Below are positions 24,734-33,282 of a DNA stretch of 64,000 nt, piece by piece. This stretch comes from SZAS-103 sp038226665 (lineage in GTDB: Bacteria; Pseudomonadota; Gammaproteobacteria; Xanthomonadales; Xanthomonadaceae), in assembly GCA_038226665.1 (NCBI GenBank), contig JBBRQI010000011.1, forward strand, positions 31,085 through 95,084, written 5' to 3'. The translations under genes and the position numbers were made by a program. Every line of letters begins with the position of its first letter. Positions within the stretch are counted from its first letter, which is position 1. The notes below the pieces were generated by a model, which was given only the letters and a program-made list of their open reading frames with translations, was not told the origin of the DNA and did no database searches.

Positions 24734-25090
24734 TCACAACGTCGTGATGGTATGCACGAAGGTGCCGTCGGCGTTGTACACGTCGGTAAAGCCGCCTGCG
24801 GGATACAGGCAACGGCCGCTATCGGGGCTGCGATAGACGAATCCGGTTGCCACGACGATCTCGTGCGATGGGTTCGTGGACACCTTGTAGTAGCACTGCA
24901 TGCCCTGGCGACTGCAGCTGCGCGCCTGTTTTTTCCTGCTGCGCGCGAGCGCGTCCTGCTCGATGGTCGAGAGTGGTCCGCCCTCCTGCGGCGTGACGCA
25001 AGCCGTCGGAACATGCGCCGGCTGTGGCTTGCATGCGGCGAGCAAAGCCAACACGAAGATGCAGAATAAGCGAACAGCCACCGAGGCCAT
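24734..25090 (-). CDS. Small lipoprotein of unknown function
   Basis: The ATG at 25090 gives 118 residues beginning MASVAVRLFCIFVLALLAACK, a lipoprotein signal with lipobox LLAAC (Cys21). The mature part contains four further cysteines (for example RSCSRQGMQCYYKV), so disulfides are possible. No family was recognised. It lies downstream of parE on the same strand, with a possible tiny ORF between them. Confidence 0.65.
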   Translation of the reverse strand: MASVAVRLFCIFVLALLAACKPQPAHVPTACVTPQEGGPLSTIEQDALARSRKKQARSCSRQGMQCYYKVSTNPSHEIVVATGFVYRSPDSGRCLYPAGGFTDVYNADGTFVHTITTL

Positions 25091-25184
25091 GGCGGGGCAC
25101 GCGTGGAGGTTCAAGAGTGATTGTCGCGTTCTCATCCGCCAGACGCCGTACTTGCTGGTAGCGCCCCAGGTCGCGAATGCCGCT

Positions 25185-25283
25185 TCATGCGCGCGGAGTT
25201 GCAAGGCCGCAGAAATACGTGTGGGTCTGCCCGGTGATGATGTTGACGTGGGTCGGATCGGCGAAGCCTTCCGCGACACTCAT
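25185..25283 (-). CDS. Possible 32-residue ORF coupled to parE
   Basis: An ATG at 25283 overlaps the parE stop by 4 bases (ATGA), and the frame runs 32 codons to a TGA at 25185. The predicted peptide is MSVAEGFADPTHVNIITGQT... with a single Cys. The coupling to parE is a sign of real translation, but the length is too short to be sure, and no family is recognised. Confidence 0.3.
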   Translation of the reverse strand: MSVAEGFADPTHVNIITGQTHTYFCGLATPRA

Positions 25284-27193
25284 ATTTCCAGGCTCGCGAG
25301 GTCGCCTTTCAGCTCCAGCCAAGCCTTGCGCTCGCCCGCGCGCTTCTTGCCCAGCAGCATGTCCATCAGCGCGTGCGTCTCGGGGCCGTCGTCGACGGTG
25401 AGTTGCACGAGTCTGCGCGTGTCCGGATGCACGGTGGATTCGCGCAATTGCGACGGATTCATTTCTCCGAGGCCTTTGAAGCGGGTGACGTTGACGGTGC
25501 CGCCAAAACCTTTACTACCGGCGGCTTTCTCGTTCTCGATGCGCTCCAGCAGCAGGGTTTTCTCTTCCTCGTCGAGCGCATAGAACACGGTCTTGCCCAC
25601 GTCGACGCGGAACAGCGGCGGCATCGCGACGAAGATATGTCCTGCCGCGACCAACGCCGGGAAGTGGCGCAGGAACAAGGCCGCCAGCAGGGTCGCGATA
25701 TGCAATCCATCGGAGTCGGCGTCCGCGAGCACGATGATCTTGCCGTAGCGCAGTCCGTCGATGTTCGCGTGGCCGGGATCGCAACCGATCGCGACCGCGA
25801 GGTCGTGCACCTCGTTTGATGCGAGCACGCCGGAGCTTTCGACTTCCCAGGTGTTGAGGATCTTGCCGCGCAACGGAAGGATCGCCTGGAATTCCTTGTC
25901 GCGCGCCTGCTTCGCGCTGCCGCCGGCGGAGTCGCCTTCGACCAGGAACAGTTCGGTGCGCGACAGATCCTGCGAGATGCAGTCGGCAAGTTTGCCGGGT
26001 AGGGCGGGACCCTGGGTGACCTTCTTGCGAATGACCTGCTTCTCGGTCTTGAGTCGTGCAGTCGCGCGTTCGATCGCAAGCTGCGCGATGGCTTCGCCGC
26101 CTCCGACATGCTGGTGCAGCCACAACGCGAATGCGTCGTGCGCTGCGCCTTCGACGAAGGCCGCGGCTTGGCGCGACGACAGGCGTTCCTTGGTCTGGCC
26201 GGAAAACTGCGGGTCGGCCAACTTCACCGACAAGACATATGCGGCGCGATCCCAGACGTCCTCAGGCGCAAGCCGCACACCGCGCGGCAGCAATCCGCGC
26301 AGGTCGCAGAATTCGCGCAGCGCTTCGGTCAAGCCAGTACGCAATCCGTTGACGTGGGTGCCGCCCTGCGCGGTCGGGATCAGGTTGACGTAGCTTTCCT
26401 GGACGAGTTCGCCGGCACCGTCGGGCAGCCAGCCTACCGCCCAGTCGGCGATTTCCGAGGTGCGCGCGAGGCTGCCGACGAACAGCTCCGGCGGCAGGCA
26501 GGTGCGTCCGGTCAGTTCGCCGTGCAGGTAGTCGCGCAGGCCGTCGCGGTATTTCCATTCGATGCGCTCGCCGCTGGCTTCGTCGAAGAAGCGCACGGTC
26601 AGGCCAGGGCACAGCACGGCTTTCGCGCGCAGGAGATGCTTGAGCGGTTTGAGCGCGAATTTCGGCGTGTCGAAATAGCCCGCGTCCGGCCAGAACCGCA
26701 GCCGCGTGCCGGTGTTCTTCTTGCCGACGCCGCCAACGGTCGTCAATTTCGAGGCCGGGTCGCCGTTCGCGAAGGACATCGCGTATTCGCCGCCGTCGCG
26801 CTTGATGAAGACGTCCAGCCGCTTCGACAGCGCATTCACCACGCTCACGCCGACGCCATGCAGGCCGCCCGAGAAACTGTAGTTGCGGTTGTTGAACTTG
26901 CCGCCCGCGTGCAGACGCGTGAGGATCAGCTCGACGCCGGGGATCTTCTCTTCCGGATGGATGTCCACCGGCATGCCGCGGCCGTCGTCGGACACTTCGC
27001 AACTGCCGTCGTTGAACAGGGTCAGCTCGATCGTGTTCGCGTGCCCGGCCAGCGCTTCGTCCACCGCATTGTCGACGACTTCCTGCGCCAGGTGGTTCGG
27101 GCGGGTCGTGTCGGTGTACATGCCCGGGCGGCGCTTGACCGGGTCCAGACCCGACAGGACTTCGATATCGGCGGCGTTGTAACGGCTGCTCAT
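25280..27193 (-). CDS. parE: DNA topoisomerase IV subunit B
   Basis: From ATG 27193 the protein has 637 residues. The GHKL ATPase motifs (VVDNAVDEALAG, DDGRGMPVDIH, SGGLHGVGVSVVNAL) and the Toprim domain (VEGDSAGGSAKQARDKEF, LADADSDGLHI) are intact. With ParC it forms topoisomerase IV, which decatenates chromosomes. 'MYTDTTRPNHLAQEVVDN' distinguishes ParE from GyrB. An additional ATG two codons upstream (27199) is possible. parC is not in this window. Confidence 0.95.
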   Translation of the reverse strand: MSSRYNAADIEVLSGLDPVKRRPGMYTDTTRPNHLAQEVVDNAVDEALAGHANTIELTLFNDGSCEVSDDGRGMPVDIHPEEKIPGVELILTRLHAGGKFNNRNYSFSGGLHGVGVSVVNALSKRLDVFIKRDGGEYAMSFANGDPASKLTTVGGVGKKNTGTRLRFWPDAGYFDTPKFALKPLKHLLRAKAVLCPGLTVRFFDEASGERIEWKYRDGLRDYLHGELTGRTCLPPELFVGSLARTSEIADWAVGWLPDGAGELVQESYVNLIPTAQGGTHVNGLRTGLTEALREFCDLRGLLPRGVRLAPEDVWDRAAYVLSVKLADPQFSGQTKERLSSRQAAAFVEGAAHDAFALWLHQHVGGGEAIAQLAIERATARLKTEKQVIRKKVTQGPALPGKLADCISQDLSRTELFLVEGDSAGGSAKQARDKEFQAILPLRGKILNTWEVESSGVLASNEVHDLAVAIGCDPGHANIDGLRYGKIIVLADADSDGLHIATLLAALFLRHFPALVAAGHIFVAMPPLFRVDVGKTVFYALDEEEKTLLLERIENEKAAGSKGFGGTVNVTRFKGLGEMNPSQLRESTVHPDTRRLVQLTVDDGPETHALMDMLLGKKRAGERKAWLELKGDLASLEI

Positions 27194-27395
27194 GTGCATC
27201 CAGACAGTGAGCGGTGAGGATGCGGTTGAAATCGCCGAAGCGTCAAGGTTTCGTTATTACAATAAAATTTCCGTTAAAGTTCATTTCCGGTTCAGGTGAC
27301 GTTGCGATTCCGCCCGGCAAGGTGCGCCCTGACACATGCGGCACCAAGAAAGGTTTGCCGTACTCAGTCGCAGCCAGGATGGCGTCCAGATAACA

Positions 27396-27704
27396 ATGAG
27401 AAAAACGCCTATGCGCACGTCTCTTCGCAGCAAGCTGATTCTTTCGACCGCTATCGCCGGTTTGATCATCACCCCCACAGCGCTTGCGCATGGTCGCCAC
27501 GGCGGCTCAGCCGACGCTGGCAGGCGCGAGGGATTCGCCCACCACCGTTTTGCCAGTGCCGACAACCGTACTTACGCGCGGAATGGAGCCCACATCAGCA
27601 ACGGCAACGATCGCAATCTCGCTTCAGCCGATGCTGTCGCATCGAACGGCCGCAGACACGAGCGTATTCCCGATGAGGAAGAACTGGCCCAACCCGAACA
27701 GTAG
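27396..27704 (+). CDS. Small secreted protein of unknown function
   Basis: The ATG at 27396 gives 102 residues with a signal peptide (MRKTPMRTSLRSKLILSTAI...LAHGRHGG) cleaved near residue 31. The mature part is Arg/His/Asn-rich and low complexity, with no recognised domain. A second ATG at 27411 is possible. It is divergent from parE, and a strong terminator follows at 27725, so it forms a single-gene unit. Confidence 0.6.
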   Translation: MRKTPMRTSLRSKLILSTAIAGLIITPTALAHGRHGGSADAGRREGFAHHRFASADNRTYARNGAHISNGNDRNLASADAVASNGRRHERIPDEEELAQPEQ

Positions 27705-27724
27705 GCGCAGTCGACGAACACCAA

Positions 27725-27757
27725 AACGCCCCGGCCTGACCGGGGCGTTGCCGTTTT
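27725..27757 (+). terminator. Rho-independent terminator
   Basis: AACGCCCCGG (27725-27734) pairs perfectly with CCGGGGCGTT (27740-27749) around a CCTGA loop, followed by a TTTT run. It ends the message of the small secreted protein. Confidence 0.92.
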
Positions 27758-27910
27758 CGACCCACAAGGATGTGGGAAGTGCACCCAGGCGCCCGGAGCG
27801 CCTGTAGCCGACCCACAAGGGTGTGGGAAGTGCACCCACGCGCACGGAGCGTCTGTAGCCAACCCACAAGAATGTGGGAAGTGCACCCAGGCGCACGGAG
27901 CGTTTGTAGC
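27758..27910. repeat. Three 51-bp tandem repeats, each with two hairpins, upstream of pyrG
   Basis: Units run 27758-27808, 27809-27859 and 27860-27910, each exactly 51 bases and differing at a few positions. Each contains CCCACA-N4-TGTGGG and a second inverted repeat (AGGCGC...GCGCCT in unit 1, partly changed in the others). The palindromic core resembles the TGTGGGA palindromes dispersed between genes in Xanthomonadales. The array sits directly behind a terminator and 60 bases before pyrG, so it is in the pyrG leader or just upstream of it. Confidence 0.92.
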
Positions 27911-27972
27911 AACTTCGCTCGCGGCGCTGCGCCGCAGCCTGTAGAATGCGGTTTTCCGGAACCGCTAAAGCC

Positions 27973-29655
27973 ATGACCCGCCTGATTTTCGTGACCGGTG
28001 GTGTGGTGTCCTCGCTTGGCAAGGGCATTGCATCGGCGTCCCTGGCAGCCATCCTCGAAGCCCGCGGCCTGCGGGTGACGCTGATGAAGCTCGATCCCTA
28101 CATCAACGTCGATCCGGGCACGATGAGCCCGTTCCAGCACGGTGAGGTGTACGTTACCGATGATGGTGCCGAAACCGACCTCGACCTCGGCCACTACGAG
28201 CGCTATGTGCGCACGCGGTTGACCCGCAAGAACTCGATCACCACCGGCCGCATCTACGAGAACGTGATCCGCAAGGAACGCCGCGGCGATTATCTCGGCG
28301 CGACAGTACAGGTCATTCCCCACATCACCGATGAAATCAAGCGCTGCATCGACGAGGCGACCGACGGCTTCGATGTCGGCCTGGTCGAAATCGGCGGCAC
28401 CGTTGGCGACATCGAGTCGCTGCCGTTCCTCGAAGCGATCCGGCAGATCCGCACCGAACGCGGCCCCGAGCGTGCGATCTTCATGCACCTGACCCTGGTG
28501 CCATTCATCGCAGCGGCCGGCGAGCTCAAGACCAAGCCAACCCAGCACTCCGTGAAGGAATTGCGCTCGATCGGTATCCAGCCGGATATCCTGCTGTGCC
28601 GTTCCGAACAACCCCTGCCGGATTCGGATCGTCGCAAGATCGCGCTGTTCACCAATGTGCCGGAAAGCGCGGTGATCTCGGCGATCGATCTGGACAGCAT
28701 CTACAAGATTCCGCTATGGCTGCATGCGCAGGGTCTGGACCAAATCGTCGTCGAGCGCCTGCATCTGGAAGCGCAGGCCAAACCGGCCGACCTGTCCGAA
28801 TGGATCGCGACGGTCGATGCCGTCGAACATCCGGTGGACGAGGTGACCGTCGCGGTCGTCGGCAAATACGTCGATCACCAGGACGCCTACAAATCGCTCG
28901 GCGAGGCACTGCGTCACGGCGGCCTGCGCCAACGCACGAAGGTGAAACTGAAGTGGCTCGAGTCCGAGGCGATCGAGAAGCAGGGAGCTGCCGCATTGCT
29001 AGGCGACGTCGACGCGATCCTGGTGCCCGGCGGATTCGGCGACCGCGGTTTCGAGGGCAAGGTGCTCGCTTCACAATACGCGCGCGAAAAAGGCGTTCCG
29101 TATTTCGGTATCTGCTATGGACTACAGGCAGCGGTCGTGGATTTCGCCCGCCATGTCGCAGGCATGCCGGAGGCGGCGAGCACCGAGAACGACCGCAATT
29201 CGCCCGATCCTGTCATCGGCCTGATCACCGAATGGCGCAACGCGACCGGCGATGTCGAGAAGCGCGACGAAGCCTCCGACCTCGGCGGCAGCATGCGCCT
29301 CGGACTGCAGGAACAACGCATCAAGCCCGGCACGCTTGCGCACAAGTTGTACGGCAAGGATGTCGTCGGCGAGCGTCACCGTCACCGTTACGAATTCAAC
29401 AATCGTTATCGCAGCGCGCTGGAAGACGCCGGCTTGGTGATCAGCGCGAAGTCGATGGACGACCTGCTGGTCGAGATGATCGAACTGCCTCAGTCGAAGC
29501 ACCCGTGGTTCCTCGCCTGCCAGGCGCACCCCGAATTCCTGTCCACGCCGCGCGACGGCCATCCGCTGTTCGTGGGCTTCGTGCGCGCCGCGCGCGAGTT
29601 CAAAGCCAATGAAGGCCGGGCGGGCGGACGATTGTTGAAGGAAGCGAGCGCTTGA
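27973..29655 (+). CDS. pyrG: CTP synthase
   Basis: From ATG 27973 the protein has 560 residues, normal for the enzyme. The synthetase domain begins TRLIFVTGGVVSSLGKGI and contains MKLDPYINVDPGTM. The C-terminal glutaminase domain has the nucleophile in FGICYGLQ (family usually GICLGMQ) and a conserved HPEF near the end. It converts UTP, glutamine and ATP to CTP in the cytosol. It heads the pyrG-kdsA-eno block conserved in gammaproteobacteria. Confidence 0.96.
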   Translation: MTRLIFVTGGVVSSLGKGIASASLAAILEARGLRVTLMKLDPYINVDPGTMSPFQHGEVYVTDDGAETDLDLGHYERYVRTRLTRKNSITTGRIYENVIRKERRGDYLGATVQVIPHITDEIKRCIDEATDGFDVGLVEIGGTVGDIESLPFLEAIRQIRTERGPERAIFMHLTLVPFIAAAGELKTKPTQHSVKELRSIGIQPDILLCRSEQPLPDSDRRKIALFTNVPESAVISAIDLDSIYKIPLWLHAQGLDQIVVERLHLEAQAKPADLSEWIATVDAVEHPVDEVTVAVVGKYVDHQDAYKSLGEALRHGGLRQRTKVKLKWLESEAIEKQGAAALLGDVDAILVPGGFGDRGFEGKVLASQYAREKGVPYFGICYGLQAAVVDFARHVAGMPEAASTENDRNSPDPVIGLITEWRNATGDVEKRDEASDLGGSMRLGLQEQRIKPGTLAHKLYGKDVVGERHRHRYEFNNRYRSALEDAGLVISAKSMDDLLVEMIELPQSKHPWFLACQAHPEFLSTPRDGHPLFVGFVRAAREFKANEGRAGGRLLKEASA

Positions 29656-29671
29656 TCGCCGTGGAAGCAGC

Positions 29672-30505
29672 ATGAACCTCTGCGGCTTCGAGGTCGGCCT
29701 CGATAAACCCTTTTTCCTGATCGCCGGCCCGTGCGTGATCGAGTCGATGCAGTTGCAGCTCGACACCGCAGGCACGTTGAAGGACATCACCAGCCGTCTC
29801 GGCATTCCCTTCATCTTCAAGTCCAGCTTCGACAAGGCCAACCGCACGTCGGGCACGAGCTTCCGTGGCCCGGGCCTCGAGCAGGGATTGAAAATCCTCG
29901 CCGAAGTGAAGCGCCAGATCGACGTGCCGGTGCTGACCGACGTGCACGAATACACGCCGATGGATGAAGTCGCATCGGTCGTTGACGTTTTGCAGACGCC
30001 CGCGTTCCTGTGCCGGCAGACCGACTTCATCCAGAAGGTCGCCAGCGCGGGCAAACCGGTGAACATCAAGAAAGGCCAGTTCCTGTCGCCGTGGGAAATG
30101 AAGCACGTCGCCGCGAAAGCGCTGGCGACCGGCAACACGCAAATCATGGTCTGCGAACGCGGCGCGAGCTTCGGCTACAACAACCTCGTCTCCGACATGC
30201 GCAGCCTCGCAGTGATGCGCGACACTGGCTGTCCGGTCGTGTTCGACGCGACGCACTCGGTGCAACTACCTGGCGGCGCGGACGGCAAGTCCGGCGGTCA
30301 GCGCGAGTTCGTGCCGGTGCTCGCGCGCGCGGCAATTGCGGTTGGAATCGCGGGCATCTTCATGGAGACGCATCCGGATCCAGACAAGGCGCTCAGCGAT
30401 GGGCCGAATGCTTGGCCGCTGGGAAAGATGGAGGCGTTGCTGGAGACGCTGGTGGAACTGGATTGCATCACAAAGAAAAACGGCTTCCTTGAGGGTTCTG
30501 TTTGA
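29672..30505 (+). CDS. kdsA: 3-deoxy-D-manno-octulosonate 8-phosphate synthase
   Basis: This 277-residue protein begins MNLCGFEVGLDKPFFLIAGP and has the KdsA segments FKSSFDKANRTS, PVLTDVHE and VFDATHSVQLPGG. It condenses phosphoenolpyruvate and arabinose 5-phosphate to Kdo-8-P for lipid A. It lies 16 bases after pyrG. Its stop overlaps the next start by one base (TGATG). Confidence 0.96.
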   Translation: MNLCGFEVGLDKPFFLIAGPCVIESMQLQLDTAGTLKDITSRLGIPFIFKSSFDKANRTSGTSFRGPGLEQGLKILAEVKRQIDVPVLTDVHEYTPMDEVASVVDVLQTPAFLCRQTDFIQKVASAGKPVNIKKGQFLSPWEMKHVAAKALATGNTQIMVCERGASFGYNNLVSDMRSLAVMRDTGCPVVFDATHSVQLPGGADGKSGGQREFVPVLARAAIAVGIAGIFMETHPDPDKALSDGPNAWPLGKMEALLETLVELDCITKKNGFLEGSV

Positions 30506-31398
30506 TGCGTATGCTTGGATTGTTTCTTCTCGTGGTCAGTTTGCTGTTTGCCTGTAATCTCTGCATTGCTGCCGGCGAGCTATCCAAACCGGGAGATCAA
30601 GCGTTGTACGACAGTTTGAATGCTGCCTATCAACCATTGAGAAGCTGTGTCGATCAAAAGATGCGCGCGTCGGGCAAGTCCCGCCGAGCGATCTACTCCG
30701 AAATCTCCGCTTCTGGCGGCCTGCCACAAGTATTGCTGGACGAAAAGGAATTCCTGGGTACGCCTACAAAGGATGTTCTGGCTGCTAGCAACAGCGAGCA
30801 CGTGCGTCTCGTGATCGAGGCGTTGGAGCGTGCGGAGTCTTATCAAGAAAAATCCTATATGTACAAGGCGTTTGGACTGCGCAGGCAAATTGCAGCGACT
30901 TCCATCATCGCGCGATCGCCTTCGATCCACTGCGAACAATCGCGAGAGTTCAGACACTGGGTGCAGGAAGAGGACGACTTCGAAGCTCTAACCAATCTCT
31001 GGACTTTTTCCAAACCTTTCATGGAATGCGAGGCAAGACATACAGCTAGCTTCAACGGTCGTGGTCAAGTCCTCGCGTCAGCCATCGTTGGTGCAGGCAA
31101 ACTGCCGGTATTAAAGCGAATATCTAGGGATTACCTGGGTCTATCCGATGCCTACGTGATGCGCGCAAATCGTAGTGACTTGGACGATGTAACACGCGTT
31201 CGAACACTTATGGCTGGCTTGGCCCAGTTCGGAATGGGCGAATTGAAAAGCGAAAGCTATGGGGACAAGACTCTCAGGCTAAGCGCTCTCGTTTCGTTGC
31301 AGCGGATCACTGCGTCGGCAACGCAATCGAAGTGCGTTCCATCTGCGGGTGCCATTCACTGGATCGAAGAAATAGACAAGAGAAGAAGCCAGCAATGA
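30505..31398 (+). CDS. Secreted protein of unknown function inserted between kdsA and eno
   Basis: The ATG at 30505 (overlapping the kdsA TGA) gives 297 residues. The signal peptide is MRMLGLFLLVVSLLFACNLCIAAG. No domain is recognised; the mature protein is helical and contains several Cys (for example RSCVDQK, SIHCEQ, FMECEA). Base composition is clearly less GC-rich than in kdsA and eno, a sign of recent acquisition. Stop and next ATG overlap (eno ATG at 31395), so the gene is translationally embedded in the kdsA-eno operon. Confidence 0.7.
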   Translation: MRMLGLFLLVVSLLFACNLCIAAGELSKPGDQALYDSLNAAYQPLRSCVDQKMRASGKSRRAIYSEISASGGLPQVLLDEKEFLGTPTKDVLAASNSEHVRLVIEALERAESYQEKSYMYKAFGLRRQIAATSIIARSPSIHCEQSREFRHWVQEEDDFEALTNLWTFSKPFMECEARHTASFNGRGQVLASAIVGAGKLPVLKRISRDYLGLSDAYVMRANRSDLDDVTRVRTLMAGLAQFGMGELKSESYGDKTLRLSALVSLQRITASATQSKCVPSAGAIHWIEEIDKRRSQQ

Positions 31399-32858
31399 CC
31401 TCGATCACCACAATCCACGCCCGCGAAATCCTCGATTCGCGCGGCAATCCCACCCTCGAAGCCGAAGTCACCCTGAGCGACGGATCGTTCGGCCGTGCGG
31501 CGGTACCTTCAGGCGCGTCGACTGGTTCGCGCGAAGCGGTCGAGCTGCGCGATGGCGACAAGACGCGCTACGGCGGCAAGGGCGTCACGCGTGCGGTCGG
31601 GAACGTCAATGGCGCGATTGCCGATGCGCTGCGCGGCTTCGACGCGGGCGATCAGCGGGGCCTCGACGCGAAGATGATCGCGCTCGACGGCACGCCGAAC
31701 AAATCGCGGCTTGGCGCGAATGCGTTGCTCGGCGTCTCGCTTGCGAACGCGCATGCGGTGGCTGCCTCGAAGAAGCAGGCCTTGTGGCAACACATCGCCG
31801 AACTCTATGCGGCCGTCCATGGCGCGACACCTGTGGCTCCGGAAATCCCGGCCCGGCTGGCCGGCCCGGCGCAGCGCGCCGGGCGTTCACCCGACGCGCG
31901 AGGCGATGCCTCGCAAGACGCGTCGTGCTCACCCATGGCCGGGCGCTCGCCGGCGCAGCCGTTGCCGATAGGGCAACGGCTCAACGCGCCAGCTCTCCCA
32001 GTGCCGATGATGAACATCATCAACGGCGGCGCGCATGCGGACAACAACGTCGACCTGCAGGAGTTCATGATCTTGCCTGTGGGCGCGTCGTCATTCGCCG
32101 AAGCGCTGCGCGCTGGCGCGGAAATCTTCCACGCGTTGAAGTCGGTGTTGAAGGCGAAAGGCTTGTCCACGGCAGTCGGCGACGAAGGCGGCTTCGCACC
32201 GGACTTCCGCTCGAATGTCGAAGCGCTGGATACCATCGTCGAAGCGATCGGCAAGGCCGGCTATGTGGCTGGCGACGACGTGCTGCTCGGCCTCGACGCG
32301 GCGGCGAGCGAGTTCTACGAGAATGGCAAGTACAACCTCGTCGGCGAGGGAAAACGGCTCACCTCGGAACAGTTCGTCGATTTCCTCGCCGACTGGACGC
32401 GCCAGTATCCGATCATCACGATCGAGGACGGCATGGCCGAACAGGATCGCGATGGCTGGAAACTGCTCACGCAACGGTTGACGGATCGCGTGCAGTTGGT
32501 CGGCGACGACAACTTCGTGACCAATCCGGCGATCTTCCGCGAAGGCATCAACGACGGCATCGCGAACGCGATCCTGATCAAAGTCAACCAGATCGGCACG
32601 CTCAGCGAGACGCTCGAAACCATCGCGATGGCCGACGCGGCGAAGTACGCGGCAGTGATCTCGCACCGCTCAGGCGAAACCGAGGACACGACCATCGCGG
32701 ATATTTCCGTTGCGACCACAGCGAACCAGATCAAGACCGGCTCGCTGTGCCGCTCCGATCGCGTCGCGAAGTACAACCAGTTGCTGCGTATCGAGGAAGC
32801 GCTCGGTGCCGATGCGCATTACATCGGTCGCGACGCCTACGCGCGTTTCAGGCGCTGA
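31395..32858 (+). CDS. eno: Enolase with about 50 extra residues
   Basis: The protein has 487 residues against about 430 for the family. The core is intact: SGASTGSREAVELRDGD, PVPMMNIINGGAHADNN, QEFMILP, SHRSGETEDTTIAD and KTGSLCRSDR include the known catalytic and metal-binding regions. The extra segment lies at about residues 145-197, between AELYAAVHGA and LPVPMMNIING, where other enolases have only a few residues. It is encoded by palindrome-rich DNA (31827-31991). Enolase interconverts 2-phosphoglycerate and phosphoenolpyruvate. The insertion is in frame and sits in a surface loop, so function is probably kept. Confidence 0.93.
   Translation: MTSITTIHAREILDSRGNPTLEAEVTLSDGSFGRAAVPSGASTGSREAVELRDGDKTRYGGKGVTRAVGNVNGAIADALRGFDAGDQRGLDAKMIALDGTPNKSRLGANALLGVSLANAHAVAASKKQALWQHIAELYAAVHGATPVAPEIPARLAGPAQRAGRSPDARGDASQDASCSPMAGRSPAQPLPIGQRLNAPALPVPMMNIINGGAHADNNVDLQEFMILPVGASSFAEALRAGAEIFHALKSVLKAKGLSTAVGDEGGFAPDFRSNVEALDTIVEAIGKAGYVAGDDVLLGLDAAASEFYENGKYNLVGEGKRLTSEQFVDFLADWTRQYPIITIEDGMAEQDRDGWKLLTQRLTDRVQLVGDDNFVTNPAIFREGINDGIANAILIKVNQIGTLSETLETIAMADAAKYAAVISHRSGETEDTTIADISVATTANQIKTGSLCRSDRVAKYNQLLRIEEALGADAHYIGRDAYARFRR
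31827..31991 (+). repeat. In-frame palindromic insertion within eno
   Basis: The segment contains three clear stem-loops: GCCCGGCG-cagcg-CGCCGGGC, GACGCG...GAGGC-gat-GCCTC...CGCGTC, and CGTTGCC-gatag-GGCAACG. This density of nested palindromes is typical of intergenic REP-like elements, not of enolase genes. No stop codon interrupts the frame. The encoded sequence is Pro/Ala/Arg/Ser-rich and low complexity. Confidence 0.78.
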
Positions 32859-32874
32859 GGGCGAATTCGAAAAT

Positions 32875-33282
32875 ATGTATCGCTTGCTCGCACTCGTGCT
32901 GCTGATCCTGCTCGTCGTGTTGCAGATGCGGCTGTGGCAAGGCGAGGGCAGTTGGACCGCCGAGCAGGAATTGAAAGTGCAGGTCGAGGAACAGCGCGCG
33001 GAAAACGCGAAGCTCAAGGAGCGCAACGCGGCGCTTGCGGCCGAAGTCGAGGATCTGAAAACCGGCGAAACCGCAGTCGAGGAACGCGCGCGTTCAGAGC
33101 TCGGCATGGTCAAGCCGGGCGAAACGTTCTATCGCGTGGTCGAACCGGCCGATCCGAAAGCGGACGTGCGTCCGGAAGACGTTGCCGAGGATGCGGCATC
33201 TATCGCGTCATCGGCAGCGTCTGATGCATCGTCCTCGTCGATGTCTTCTTCTGCGTCAGCGACGCAGGTGCCGAAAAAATGA
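32875..33282 (+). CDS. ftsB: Cell division protein FtsB
   Basis: The ATG at 32875 gives 135 residues. A single N-terminal membrane helix (MYRLLALVLLILLVVLQMRLW) is followed by a coiled coil (EQELKVQVEEQRAENAKLKE) and the conserved GETFYRVV region. The Ser/Ala-rich tail of about 40 residues is longer than in E. coli. FtsB works with FtsL and FtsQ in the divisome. It overlaps ispD by 4 bases. Confidence 0.93.
   Translation: MYRLLALVLLILLVVLQMRLWQGEGSWTAEQELKVQVEEQRAENAKLKERNAALAAEVEDLKTGETAVEERARSELGMVKPGETFYRVVEPADPKADVRPEDVAEDAASIASSAASDASSSSMSSSASATQVPKK

Noticed and set aside
27758..27910. CRISPR array interpretation of the 51-bp repeats
   Set aside because: Units are contiguous with no variable spacers, and no cas genes are near.
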